This document shows positions 14,364 to 22,567 of a stretch of 23,751 nt of DNA, piece by piece. The stretch covers positions 1 to 23,751 of the forward strand of contig CAJUBR010000040.1 in NCBI GenBank assembly GCA_910584695.1. The letters run 5' to 3'. Position 1 is the first letter of the stretch, and each line of letters starts with the position of its first letter. The translations under genes were made by a program, and so were the position numbers. The notes under the pieces were generated by a model. It ran no database searches. It worked only from the letters and a program-made list of their open reading frames with translations, and was not told where the DNA came from. The stretch comes from an uncultured Lachnospiraceae bacterium. GTDB taxonomy: Bacteria; Bacillota; Clostridia; Lachnospirales; Lachnospiraceae.

Positions 14364-16757
14364 ATGAATCTGAAGATATTAAAAAAAGATTTAAAACGCA
14401 AAAAGTCCATGAATCTGATTCTGTTAATTTTTATTTTTCTGGCAACCACATTTATTGCGGGAAGCCTGAATAATCTGTTGGTTGTGATGAACGGAATGGA
14501 TTATTTTATGAAAGAATCCGGAATCTCGGACTTTATTTTTATTACAATGGGAGGAAGTAAAGATGATTTATCCGAAGATGATAAAAAAGCGGAAGCATTT
14601 TTAAAGGAATTGGACAGCGTGGAGCGTTATACGGTTGATGATATGCTCTATCTGTCAAAAAATCAGCTCAGTAAGGGCAAAAATGGGAAATTTGAGCTGA
14701 ACAATGCAGCAATATTAAGTAGTTGTCATATTGCACAGCAGAAATTTTTTGATACGGACAATAATCTGATCACCGATATGGAGGATGGAACCATTTATCT
14801 TAAGCGAGGTACAATACAGAATAACGGTTTAAAGCCCGGGGATACAATATATATCCATACAGACAACGGATACCGAAAAAAATTTGAGGTTATGGGAACC
14901 TTCAAGGATGCCTCTATAGGCTCGGATATGATGGGAATGGACCGTTACATCATAAGTGAGGCAGATTTTCGGGAAATGCTTTTAAAAAGCGGTCTGCCTT
15001 ATGGAAGAAATTATTCGGTATCCTGTAATAATCTGGAAAAATTTGAACAGGAATATAATGATATAGGCTTAAATGTGATATTTGGAGGCAATCAGGCGTT
15101 AATCAAGACGACTTACATAATGGATATGATTGTGGCAGCCGTTTTGATGGTGGTCAGTCTCTGTCTGGTGATTATCTCTGTTATTATGCTGCGGTTTACT
15201 ATTATATTCACGGTAAATGAGGACTACAAGGAAATCGGAATTATGAAAGCGATTGGGATGAAGGATATGGTAATCCGGAAGCTGTATCTTTCAAAATATT
15301 TTGCGATTGCCCTTTGTGGAGCTTTACTTGGTTTTGCTGCCAGTATCCCATTTAGCAGGGCACTGCTTATGCAGGTGACTGAAAATATTGTGATAGAAAA
15401 TGGGGAGCAGGGAGTATGGCTGCAGGGGATGGTCAGTATCATGCTTGTCGGGGTTGTGGTCATGTTTGGTTATTTTGCTACAGGAAAAATTAAAAAAATG
15501 ACGCCGATGGATGCCATCCGCAGTGGAAATAATGGGGAGCGTTTTGGTAAAAAGGGACTGCTTCGGCTGTCGGGTTCTAAGTGGAAGCCAACCACGTTTC
15601 TGGCAGGAAATGATGTGCTTTGCGAATTGAGAAAATATCTGGTTTTGCTGGTTACCAGTGCGGTCGGAGTATGGCTTGTGGTCATGCCGGTCAATACGAT
15701 TAATACGCTTTGTTCCGAAAGCATAGGGGCATGGTTTGCAATAGCGGATTGTGATTTTTATATCAATGAGGAGGATAGGCTTTCTGAGCTGATTTTGTCC
15801 GCTGATAAGAAACAGTATTATATGTATATGAATGAGGCAAGAGACAGCCTGGAACAGGAAGGCATTGAAGTTTCTAAGGTCATGCAGGAAGTAGCGTTCC
15901 GCTTTAAGGTACGGAATGGGGAAAAAAGTTACAATTCTTTCAGCCAGCAGGGTTTAGGTATCGATATCCGTCAGTATTCTTATGATGAAGGGGAGCCCCC
16001 GGTATATGAAAATGAGATTGCGATTACCCATGTTGTTGCGGAGAAAATCGGTGCACATATCGGGGATACGGTTTATATTATGATGGGAGAGGAAGAAAAA
16101 CCCTATGTGATTACGGCGCTTTATCAGTCCATGAACAATAAGGGGGAGGGAATCCGTTTCCCGGAGGAGACAGAGCTGGATTATTCCCGTGCAGTGGGAA
16201 GCTTTGGCATACAGGTAGTGTTAAAGGAAAGACCGGATAAAGAGCAGCTTTCAGAGATGATTGATAAGACAAAGAAGATTATGCCGGGGGCACGGGTACA
16301 AACGGTAGTTGAATTTATTGACAGTATGATTGGAGGAATATCCGATCAGCTCAAGTCTTTAAAGTCACTGATTCTGGCAGTGGTTATCGTTATTAATATA
16401 CTGGTTGTGGTGCTGATGCAGAAAATTTTTTTAATTCGTGAACAGGGGGAGATGGGTATGTTAAAGGCAATCGGTTTTTCTGACGGCAAACTGATAAGCT
16501 GGCAGACAAAGCGGATTATGCTGGTGCTGTTTGCTGGGATTTTGCTGGGATCCCTGACAGGAACACCGTTTTCCCAGATTACCTCAGGACAGGTATTTAA
16601 AATAATGGGAGCAAGTAAAATTGAATTTGAAATCAATATCCCTGAAGTGTACATTTTATACCCAGTTATACTATTTACGGCGATTGTGGCAGCCTGCATC
16701 ATTACGATGCAGAAGGTAAGAAAAATTTCCCCACAGGAAATGAATAATATAGAATAG
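14364..16757 (+). CDS. ABC transporter permease with two FtsX domains (antimicrobial-peptide type)
   Basis: 797 residues built as a tandem duplication of the 1+3 helix FtsX plan. There is a helix near 16-34, an outer domain, and three helices between about 250 and 380 containing NEDYKEIGIMKAIGMKDMVIRKL. A second set follows: a helix starting at KYLVLLVTSAVGVWLVV, an outer domain of about 190 residues, and three C-terminal helices containing REQGEMGMLKAIGFSDGKLISW. This is the layout of large permeases that partner a LolD-like ATPase and often a two-component system for resistance to bacitracin-like or lantibiotic peptides; the ATPase, regulator and kinase follow here. AAAGGAG (14350-14356) fixes ATG 14364. 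An in-frame ATG at 14280 begins with a similar MNLK...KD sequence but has no ribosome site. Confidence 0.92.
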   Translation: MNLKILKKDLKRKKSMNLILLIFIFLATTFIAGSLNNLLVVMNGMDYFMKESGISDFIFITMGGSKDDLSEDDKKAEAFLKELDSVERYTVDDMLYLSKNQLSKGKNGKFELNNAAILSSCHIAQQKFFDTDNNLITDMEDGTIYLKRGTIQNNGLKPGDTIYIHTDNGYRKKFEVMGTFKDASIGSDMMGMDRYIISEADFREMLLKSGLPYGRNYSVSCNNLEKFEQEYNDIGLNVIFGGNQALIKTTYIMDMIVAAVLMVVSLCLVIISVIMLRFTIIFTVNEDYKEIGIMKAIGMKDMVIRKLYLSKYFAIALCGALLGFAASIPFSRALLMQVTENIVIENGEQGVWLQGMVSIMLVGVVVMFGYFATGKIKKMTPMDAIRSGNNGERFGKKGLLRLSGSKWKPTTFLAGNDVLCELRKYLVLLVTSAVGVWLVVMPVNTINTLCSESIGAWFAIADCDFYINEEDRLSELILSADKKQYYMYMNEARDSLEQEGIEVSKVMQEVAFRFKVRNGEKSYNSFSQQGLGIDIRQYSYDEGEPPVYENEIAITHVVAEKIGAHIGDTVYIMMGEEEKPYVITALYQSMNNKGEGIRFPEETELDYSRAVGSFGIQVVLKERPDKEQLSEMIDKTKKIMPGARVQTVVEFIDSMIGGISDQLKSLKSLILAVVIVINILVVVLMQKIFLIREQGEMGMLKAIGFSDGKLISWQTKRIMLVLFAGILLGSLTGTPFSQITSGQVFKIMGASKIEFEINIPEVYILYPVILFTAIVAACIITMQKVRKISPQEMNNIE

Positions 16758-16768
16758 GAGAATCAATT

Positions 16769-17545
16769 ATGACAGAAGCATTGAAAATAACGGATTTATG
16801 TAAAACGTATATTACGAATAAAAGGCAGAACAATGTATTAAAAAACGTCAGTTTTTCCATTGAAAAGGGAGAAATGGCAGCAGTTATGGGTCCTTCCGGT
16901 TCCGGTAAATCCACGTTGCTATACAGTGTATCCGGTATGGACCGCCCTACGGCAGGTGAGGTGGTACTGGCAGGTAAGAATATTACGGAATTAAGTGAAA
17001 AGGAGCTTGCTGCAGTCAGGTTAAATGATATGGGATTTATTTTCCAGCAGATGCATATGTTGAAGAACCTGTCAGTGATGGATAATATTTTGCTTCCGGC
17101 ATATCAGTCGGATAAAGGAGACCGTACCAGACAGGAAATCAATGCATATTGTAAGGAATTGATGCGGAAATTAGAAATCAGTGAGATTGCGGATAACGAT
17201 ATTACAGAGGTTTCCGGAGGACAGCTTCAGCGGGCATGTATCTGCCGGAGCCTGATCAATCAGCCGGAAGTGATTTTTGCGGATGAGCCTACCGGTGCAT
17301 TGAACCGCAGTTCCTCCGAGGAAGTGATGAATATTTTGAATAAACTGAATGCGGAGGGGACGACAATCCTGTTGGTGACCCATGATATGAAGGTTGCTGC
17401 AAAATGTAGTAGAATTATATATATTGTTGATGGTAATATAAAGGGAGAGCTGAAGCTTCAAACGCTTGGGGAAGCACCCGAGCAGATAAAACTGCGGGAC
17501 AGGGAGAGGAAGGTCAATAACTGGCTTAATGAAATGGGATGGTAA
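16769..17545 (+). CDS. ABC transporter ATPase, partner of the FtsX permease
   Basis: 258 residues. Walker A GPSGSGKS (41-48), Q-loop in IFQQ (91-94), signature VSGGQ (148-152), Walker B VIFADE (168-173) and switch His205 in VTHD are all present. The D-loop reads GALN rather than the usual GALD, a mild substitution. The C-terminal 30 residues beyond the core are charged and may contact the permease. It starts 11 bases after the permease stop with TAGGAG upstream, so the two form a transporter unit. The stop codon lies in the loop of a hairpin (17530-17557), which may limit read-through into the two-component genes. Confidence 0.95.
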   Translation: MTEALKITDLCKTYITNKRQNNVLKNVSFSIEKGEMAAVMGPSGSGKSTLLYSVSGMDRPTAGEVVLAGKNITELSEKELAAVRLNDMGFIFQQMHMLKNLSVMDNILLPAYQSDKGDRTRQEINAYCKELMRKLEISEIADNDITEVSGGQLQRACICRSLINQPEVIFADEPTGALNRSSSEEVMNILNKLNAEGTTILLVTHDMKVAAKCSRIIYIVDGNIKGELKLQTLGEAPEQIKLRDRERKVNNWLNEMGW

Positions 17546-17557
17546 AATCCCATTTCA
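17530..17557 (+). terminator. Hairpin at the end of the ATPase gene, terminator or attenuator
   Basis: TGAAATGGGAT (17530-17540) pairs perfectly with ATCCCATTTCA (17547-17557) over a 6-base loop that contains the stop codon. The run after it is not a clean T-tract, so it may stabilise the upstream message or only partly terminate. Confidence 0.5.
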
Positions 17558-17570
17558 TGAAACACATTTT

Positions 17571-17700
17571 ATTCCCGCGGGCAATGAGTCAAGTGCCGTG
17601 CTTGCATGAGCATTTTGCGAATGCTGCGGGAGATTTGACTGCAAGGAAGATCATTGAAGTTCGCACAGGTCATCAATCTCAGCTTTGCTTCGATTGGTGA
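17571..17700 (+). promoter_or_regulatory. Structured leader before the response regulator
   Basis: Several nested pairings lie between the ABC genes and the regulator. TCCCGC (17571-17576) pairs with GCGGGA near 17626-17632 and encloses AGCATT/AATGCT. Further on, TCATCAATC pairs with GATTGGTGA (about 17672-17701) with one G-U. The last stem ends about ten bases before the GGAGGG ribosome site. I do not recognise an RNA family; a dispersed intergenic repeat is possible. Confidence 0.35.
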
Positions 17701-17722
17701 CAATTTATCATGGAGGGAAGTT

Positions 17723-18385
17723 ATGGCAGATATTATCATAGTGGAAGATAACGAGGAAATCGGAGGTCTGCTGGCAGATTTTCTTGAGGCAGAAGGATAT
17801 GATACCTATCTTGCCTTATCCGGTGAGGAAGCATTGGAAGTCTATGCAGAGGAAACGGCAAAGCTTATCATTTTAGATATTATGCTGCCAGGGATGGACG
17901 GTTTTGCAGTGTGCAGTAAGATTAGGGAACATGCAAACATTCCGATTATCATTGTAAGTGCAAAAGAAGGAAAAGAAGATAAGTTAAATGGTCTTTTTCT
18001 GGGAGCGGATGATTATATTGAAAAGCCATATGACATTGATATTTTGCTGGCAAAGGTAAAGGGTATTTTCAAAAGGCATTACTCAACAGAAGAAATCATA
18101 GAAGGTAACATTCGTCTGGATAAGGCAGGGCGGCATTTATATTTAGATGGAGAAGAAGTACCGGTAACAGTGAAGGAACTGGATTTGATAATTTATCTGA
18201 TGGAAAATAAGGGAAAGGTGCTGTCTAAGGAAGAATTGTTTCATAAAATATGGGGCTTTGACAGTGACAGTGAGCCGCAGACGTTAACCGTGCATATCAA
18301 ATGGCTGCGGGAAAAATTAGAGAAGGATCCGAAAAAGCCCCGGCACATACAGACTGTGTGGGGTGTTGGGTATCGTTTTGACTAA
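17723..18385 (+). CDS. OmpR/PhoB-family response regulator
   Basis: 220 residues. A receiver domain (1-115) shows the acidic pocket in VEDNEE, phospho-acceptor Asp52 in ILDIMLPGMDG, Ser79 at the Thr/Ser switch and Lys101 in EKPYD. A winged-helix effector domain (about 125-220) ends TVHIKWLREKLEKDPKKPRH plus VWGVGYRFD, as in OmpR/PhoB members. It should be phosphorylated by the kinase encoded next and act as a dimer, most likely on the ABC genes upstream. GGAGGG at 17712-17717 selects ATG 17723; the in-frame start at 17654 has no ribosome site. Confidence 0.95.
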   Translation: MADIIIVEDNEEIGGLLADFLEAEGYDTYLALSGEEALEVYAEETAKLIILDIMLPGMDGFAVCSKIREHANIPIIIVSAKEGKEDKLNGLFLGADDYIEKPYDIDILLAKVKGIFKRHYSTEEIIEGNIRLDKAGRHLYLDGEEVPVTVKELDLIIYLMENKGKVLSKEELFHKIWGFDSDSEPQTLTVHIKWLREKLEKDPKKPRHIQTVWGVGYRFD

Positions 18386-18411
18386 CTGGTTGTAAAAGAT
18401 AGGAATAGAAT

Positions 18412-19722
18412 ATGAAGAAAGTGAACCGACTCATTTTTCTGGTTGTCATCATTTTTTTATTGCTGATGTGTACAGTCAATATTTATCTTATACAGAAAGG
18501 CTTTCAGAATGCAGACAGGCAGTACAGAGTATCCATCAATAGAATAGAGAAAGCTGTTACAGCGTTTGAGAAGGAAAAAAAGAGAGCTCCGGTCAATCTG
18601 GAGGAACTGATAGAGTATACAGGTATGGGAGAATATCCAAAGGTAACGGGCTTGTATAGTATTGCACCTGCTGACAGTAGAAAACAGGAGGTAGACTCGT
18701 TTTTACGGGAAGAAACATCAGATTATGCAGTGTTTGCTACAGGAGATCATTATTACAAAATAACGTATCGTTCAGATGAACAGATAAAGGGGCAGATGAT
18801 CCTATTGTTAAACATGATTGGTTTTATCCTGCTGGCAGGGGTTCTGGCATTTTTGTTTTATATTAAGCAAAAGATTCTTATGCCTTTTTATCGTTTGTCT
18901 GAGGTTCCTTATGAGCTGTCAAAAGGGAACCTGACCATTCCCTTGAAAGAAAATAAAAACAGGTTTTTTGGCAGATTCGTATGGGGGATGGATTTACTCC
19001 GGGAAAATCTGGAGGAGCAAAAAGCAAGGGAACTGGAACTGCAAAAGGAAAAGAAGGTTTTACTGTTATCGTTATCTCATGATATTAAAACGCCTCTTAG
19101 TGCAATCAAGCTCTATGCCAAGGCGTTAAGTAAAAATCTCTATCGGGAGGAGCAGAAAAAATTAGAGATTGCATGCAATATCAATGATAAAGTAGATGAA
19201 ATAGAGGGTTATATTTCAGAAATCGTAAAAGCTTCCAATGAAGATTTTCTTCATTTTGAGGTGAAAAATGGGGAAATTTATATGAAAGAAGTGTTGGAAC
19301 AAATCAGGGAATATTATGAAGATAAGATGATATTAAACCAGATAGAGTTTAGTATGGGGAATTATAGTAACTGTCTGGTATATGGGGATAAAGAACGGCT
19401 TATAGAGGTTTTACAAAATAGTATTGAAAATGCCATCAAATATGGTGATGGAAAGAAAATCTGGCTGGAGACTGACAGAGAAGATGAGGAATGTAGAATC
19501 CGAATTTGCAATACGGGCTGTAAACTTCCGGATAAGGAGCTGCCTCATATTTTTGACAGCTTTTTCCGTGGAAGTAATGTAAAAAAGAAGCAGGGAAGCG
19601 GTCTTGGACTTTATATCTGCCGTCAGCTTATGCATTTGATGGAAGGGGAGATTACGGCAGTGATGGTTTCTGATGGAACCGATCATATAATGAAGATTTG
19701 TATAGTTGTGCATCTGGTTTAA
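18412..19722 (+). CDS. Membrane sensor histidine kinase
   Basis: 436 residues. Two membrane helices (about 6-26 and 128-150) enclose an extracytoplasmic sensor of about 100 residues. HAMP-like sequence (FYRLSEVPYELSKGNLTIPL) leads to the dimerisation helix with phospho-acceptor His223 in SLSHDIKTPLSAIK. The ATPase domain has an N-box NSIENAIKYG (336-345), CNTGCKLP at the G1 position (an Asn replaces the usual Asp), FDSFFRG for the F-box, and GSGLGL (395-400) for G2. Bce-type kinases usually have almost no outer sensor, whereas this one has a real one, so it may sense its ligand directly rather than through the transporter. AGGA precedes the ATG by about nine bases. Confidence 0.94.
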   Translation: MKKVNRLIFLVVIIFLLLMCTVNIYLIQKGFQNADRQYRVSINRIEKAVTAFEKEKKRAPVNLEELIEYTGMGEYPKVTGLYSIAPADSRKQEVDSFLREETSDYAVFATGDHYYKITYRSDEQIKGQMILLLNMIGFILLAGVLAFLFYIKQKILMPFYRLSEVPYELSKGNLTIPLKENKNRFFGRFVWGMDLLRENLEEQKARELELQKEKKVLLLSLSHDIKTPLSAIKLYAKALSKNLYREEQKKLEIACNINDKVDEIEGYISEIVKASNEDFLHFEVKNGEIYMKEVLEQIREYYEDKMILNQIEFSMGNYSNCLVYGDKERLIEVLQNSIENAIKYGDGKKIWLETDREDEECRIRICNTGCKLPDKELPHIFDSFFRGSNVKKKQGSGLGLYICRQLMHLMEGEITAVMVSDGTDHIMKICIVVHLV

Positions 19723-19884
19723 CAAAGAATGGGGGGTTTTATTTACCTTAAAAATCAAGGAAATGCGTGATTATCTCCCCGAAACAAAGCATTTCCCCGC
19801 ATTTCTTGAGGATTGCACCCCCTATTTACTACTGGGGAATGAACCTTGATACGGTAAAATACCAAGAAATGCAAAGTTACAGTT
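19723..19884. other. Intergenic boundary region with nested inverted repeats
   Basis: GCATTTCTTG at 19799-19808 is perfectly inverted by CAAGAAATGC at 19863-19872. A third related copy, CAAGGAAATGCG, lies near 19756-19767 and pairs imperfectly with the first. CCCC/GGGG blocks sit between. There is no open reading frame of note. Base use changes around here from A/T-rich to richer in G/C. Confidence 0.45.
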
Positions 19885-19913
19885 TTGACGGGACTTCCCC
19901 ATAACGGTATAAT
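19885..19913 (+). promoter_or_regulatory. Near-consensus promoter of the small mobile-element-type gene
   Basis: TTGACG (19885-19890), 17 bases, TATAAT (19908-19913), 26 bases before the start at 19940. Confidence 0.75.
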
Positions 19914-19939
19914 GAAGCCAAGAAAGGACGGTGGACGGT

Positions 19940-20119
19940 ATGAGGGAAAAACCTTATCACTTGTATGTAGACAGCAGGGAGAAAACATTACTTTTACATA
20001 GCCTTGTGGAGCTGAAAAATCAGCTCATACGGCAAGGCAAATACGGGGACTGCGTTGACGAGATTATCTTCAAGGTAGTCAATGCCCCCGTTAAGAAAGT
20101 GAAAATTGAATATGTCTAA
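19940..20119 (+). CDS. Small conserved protein of a type seen in conjugative elements
   Basis: 59 residues: an aromatic start (MREKPYHLYVD), then a helical stretch HSLVELKNQLIRQGKYGDCVDEIIFKV, ending in a basic VKKVKIEYV strand. From memory, small proteins of this pattern (SLxxLKNxLIxQGRYTDxVDD...KVKIxYI) occur repeatedly in Tn916/CTn-like conjugative elements of Clostridia; their role is unknown. An in-frame GTG at 19931 follows AAAGGAC and is an alternative start. No conjugation or integrase genes are in this window, so it is either at the edge of an element or a leftover of one. Confidence 0.65.
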   Translation: MREKPYHLYVDSREKTLLLHSLVELKNQLIRQGKYGDCVDEIIFKVVNAPVKKVKIEYV

Positions 20120-20245
20120 GGCACATTGCCATGAACATGAAGCCGCTTAAACGATGCGTCATTTCTGCAAACAAGAGATTTAATCTCTGAAAGTAAGTGA
20201 TAGAAGTTCAAATTTACTATCAAGGCAAAAAAACTTTCCGCCCTG
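20120..20245. other. Short intergenic region with a 15-bp palindrome
   Basis: AGAGATT-T-AATCTCT at 20174-20188 is a perfect palindrome. Nearby TGATAG/CTATCA form a second inverted pair. No gene is seen. They may be regulator or recombinase sites. Confidence 0.35.
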
Positions 20246-20274
20246 TTGACTTTTATCAAAAATGGTAATATAAT
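20246..20274 (+). promoter_or_regulatory. Promoter of the ArsR-hydrolase-CPBP operon
   Basis: TTGACT (20246-20251), 17 bases, TATAAT (20269-20274), about 26 bases upstream of the regulator start. Confidence 0.8.
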
Positions 20275-20277
20275 TAC
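20265..20277. promoter_or_regulatory. Palindromic operator overlapping the -10
   Basis: GTAAT-ATA-ATTAC is a perfect palindrome covering the -10 hexamer. A bound dimer would block RNA polymerase, so the ArsR-like product of the first gene probably represses its own operon (inference). Confidence 0.5.
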
Positions 20278-20300
20278 ATTCGAGAAAGGTGGTGCAGACA

Positions 20301-20810
20301 ATGGAACTAATGAGGGTACTTTCAAATCCAGTAAGGATACAGGTCATGCAATATCTGCAAACACATGGCGAGGCAACGACAAAGCAGATTTCCGAAGCAG
20401 TCACAGATGTGCCAGCCCCTACGTTGTATCGGCATATCAATACCCTGCTGAAAGAAGAAGTCCTGTTTGTAAAAGAGGAACGGAAAGTGCGGGGAAGTCT
20501 GGAAAGGCTGTTTGCAATCAATGTGGAGAAAATGGCAAAGACAGTAAACAGCAGTATATCGGAAACTGCATACCAGTTTCTGATGGAGCTTTTTATGAAA
20601 TTCCAGAGATATAGCGGCAAAGCAGATGCCGACCCGCAAAAAGACCGCCTTAGTCTGAGAACTCGCATTTTTACACTCACGGATAACAGTTTTGACAACT
20701 TTATGCAGGAAATCGGGGCGGTCATGGAAAAATATCAGAAAGCGGAGGAAAACGGGAAGCTGCGAAGCATCTCCTTTATTTCAGCTCCTATCGAGGAAGA
20801 GGGAAAATAA
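20301..20810 (+). CDS. ArsR-like winged-helix transcriptional regulator
   Basis: 169 residues. The N-terminal winged helix reads LMRVLSNPVRIQVMQYLQTHGEATTKQISEAV, then PAPTLYRHINTLLKEEVL (recognition helix) and a basic wing (KEERKVRGSLERLF). No ArsR metal-binding ELCVCD motif is present. The C-terminal half (about 80-165) is helical with a long FMQEIGAVMEKYQKA segment, so it belongs to the helix-turn-helix-20 style group with a dimer/effector domain. AAAGGTGG gives eight bases to ATG 20301. The hydrolase gene follows after two bases. A palindrome over its promoter points to autorepression. Confidence 0.88.
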   Translation: MELMRVLSNPVRIQVMQYLQTHGEATTKQISEAVTDVPAPTLYRHINTLLKEEVLFVKEERKVRGSLERLFAINVEKMAKTVNSSISETAYQFLMELFMKFQRYSGKADADPQKDRLSLRTRIFTLTDNSFDNFMQEIGAVMEKYQKAEENGKLRSISFISAPIEEEGK

Positions 20811-20812
20811 GC

Positions 20813-21796
20813 ATGATTATGAAAGAAAAGGAAGTAACGATAAAAGGGAACGTATCCATTGGGGCAACGGTTTCCTATCCCGATGACAGTAGGGCAAATT
20901 ATGCCCAGAAATATCCTGCTATCGTCTTGATTATGGGTACGGGAAAGACTGACCGTGACGGGAATGAAAAGGGATTCGAAACAGATCTTTATAAAAACTT
21001 TGCAGAAATGTTTGCGGAGTACGGCTTTGTGAGCGTCCGTTATGATAAGCGTGGGACATTTGAGACAAAAGGCGATTTCAACACGGTGGGGCTTAACGAC
21101 CTTGTAGACGATGCCGTATCCGTAATCCGCTATACGAAATCACTGCCCTATGTAGATGAAACAAGGGCAATTGTCTGCGGTCACAGCGAGGGAGCTATGA
21201 TAGCCACCCTGCTTTCATCAAAAGAGAATACAGCAGGGCTTTTGCTTTTGGGAGGGGCGGCGACCAGCATGAAAGATGCCCTGCTCTACCAGAACTATCT
21301 TGCGGCAGAGGAATTTGCAAAGAAAAAGGGGTTGCTTGGTATGCTCCTTAGAAGCCAGACAAAGCAGGAAAAGACGGATACCAAAGTTGATGCTATGTTT
21401 CAAAAATGTGTTTCTGCAAAAAAGGACAGGATATTTTTCGGCGGTGCTATGCTTAATGCCAAATGGGTAAAAGAACACGCTTCCCACAGTTCGGAGGATT
21501 ATGTCACGCTTCTGGAGCAATACGGCAAGCCAATTTTAGCAATTACGGGAACAGCGGATATCTCTACCGATTACAGGCGGCTTTCAGCTCTGCATGACAT
21601 ACCGTTTGCAGAAAGCTATGCGCCCCATAATGTAAACCATATCCTGCGTGAAATAGATGATAACAACAGCGTAATGACTGTAAAAAAACAGTATAGGCGT
21701 CTGGCGGTGCTGCCGATTCACAAGGAAACCAAGCAAAAAATTCACATGTGGCTGAGTTCGTTCAAAGCCGTGGAAAATATGGAGGGCAAAGAATGA
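20813..21796 (+). CDS. Alpha/beta hydrolase
   Basis: 327 residues, no signal peptide, cytosolic. The fold is clear: the first strand and oxyanion loop in PAIVLIMGTGKTDRDGN, then RYDKRGTFET, the nucleophile elbow GHSEG (Ser125), Asp249 in ITGTADIST and His276 in PHNVNHILRE, which together give the Ser-Asp-His triad. A helical lid lies between about 155 and 235. The pattern fits the BAAT/acyl-CoA-thioesterase or dienelactone-hydrolase-like YP-x-KYDKRG group, probably an esterase; the substrate is unknown. Its end overlaps the next gene start by four bases (ATGA), so they are translationally coupled in the ArsR operon. Confidence 0.9.
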   Translation: MIMKEKEVTIKGNVSIGATVSYPDDSRANYAQKYPAIVLIMGTGKTDRDGNEKGFETDLYKNFAEMFAEYGFVSVRYDKRGTFETKGDFNTVGLNDLVDDAVSVIRYTKSLPYVDETRAIVCGHSEGAMIATLLSSKENTAGLLLLGGAATSMKDALLYQNYLAAEEFAKKKGLLGMLLRSQTKQEKTDTKVDAMFQKCVSAKKDRIFFGGAMLNAKWVKEHASHSSEDYVTLLEQYGKPILAITGTADISTDYRRLSALHDIPFAESYAPHNVNHILREIDDNNSVMTVKKQYRRLAVLPIHKETKQKIHMWLSSFKAVENMEGKE

Positions 21797-22554
21797 GGGA
21801 CACTATCAAAAAGCCTTTGCTGTTTGTGGCGGCATTGCTGCCAGCTATGATTATCGGCGGCTTGTTTACGGGGATTTATTCTTTTGACACCTATACTTCG
21901 GAGATGCAGAACCAGATGATAGCCCAAGTAGGCAGCTATGAGCTTCTGCTCCTTGTTGGGACGATGCAAAGTGTAATCTATGCGTCTGTCTGCGGCTTTA
22001 TAGGGTATATCCTGTCCGTCAAGATTGGTCTGATTGGAGAAATTCGCCTTGAAAAAGAAAAGCTGATAAAAGCCCTGCCGATAACGGTTATCTGCGGGAT
22101 TTTATTCAGTCTGGACTACTGGATATTCGGCGGTCTTTTACCAGAAGTAGCGGAAATTTATGAAAGCAAAATTACGATGAGCAATTTTGTGGCTTCTGTT
22201 TTATATGGCGGCATCGTTGAAGAAGTACTTATGCGGTTATTCTTAATGTCACTCATTGTGTTCATTGTATGGAAATTATTTTTTAGGAACAAGCAAAAGG
22301 AAGAAATACCGTGCGGTGTGTTTATCGCCGCCAACATATTGACTGCCCTTTTATTTGCGGCAGGACATTTACCTGCAACTATCGGGATTTTTGGGCAGCT
22401 AACGCCAACCGTGCTTTTTCGGTGCTTTCTTTTGAATGGCGGATTTGGCATCGTGTTCGGGCGTATGTATCGAAAATATGGCATTCAATATGCAATGCTT
22501 GGACACATGGGATGCCATATTGTTTCCAAAGTAATCTGGATGATTTTTGTTTAA
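21793..22554 (+). CDS. CPBP family intramembrane metalloprotease-like protein
   Basis: 253 residues with about seven or eight hydrophobic helices. CPBP (Abi/CAAX-protease) motifs are intact: VEEVLMR gives the EExxxR, LLFAAGH gives FxxxH, and the last helix GHMGCH carries the third histidine motif. Such proteins are Rce1-like membrane proteases, and many bacterial ones serve in bacteriocin self-protection or peptide processing. GGAGGG at 21780-21785 supports ATG 21793, which overlaps the hydrolase stop. It is the first of two CPBP genes in the operon. Confidence 0.9.
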   Translation: MRDTIKKPLLFVAALLPAMIIGGLFTGIYSFDTYTSEMQNQMIAQVGSYELLLLVGTMQSVIYASVCGFIGYILSVKIGLIGEIRLEKEKLIKALPITVICGILFSLDYWIFGGLLPEVAEIYESKITMSNFVASVLYGGIVEEVLMRLFLMSLIVFIVWKLFFRNKQKEEIPCGVFIAANILTALLFAAGHLPATIGIFGQLTPTVLFRCFLLNGGFGIVFGRMYRKYGIQYAMLGHMGCHIVSKVIWMIFV

Positions 22555-22567
22555 GGAGGAAGCGCAC

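Noticed and set aside
20180..20725. Long minus-strand open frame opposite the ArsR-like gene
   Set aside because: It is the antisense of a clear winged-helix gene; the composition (Ser/Phe/Leu-rich) is that of a shadow frame.
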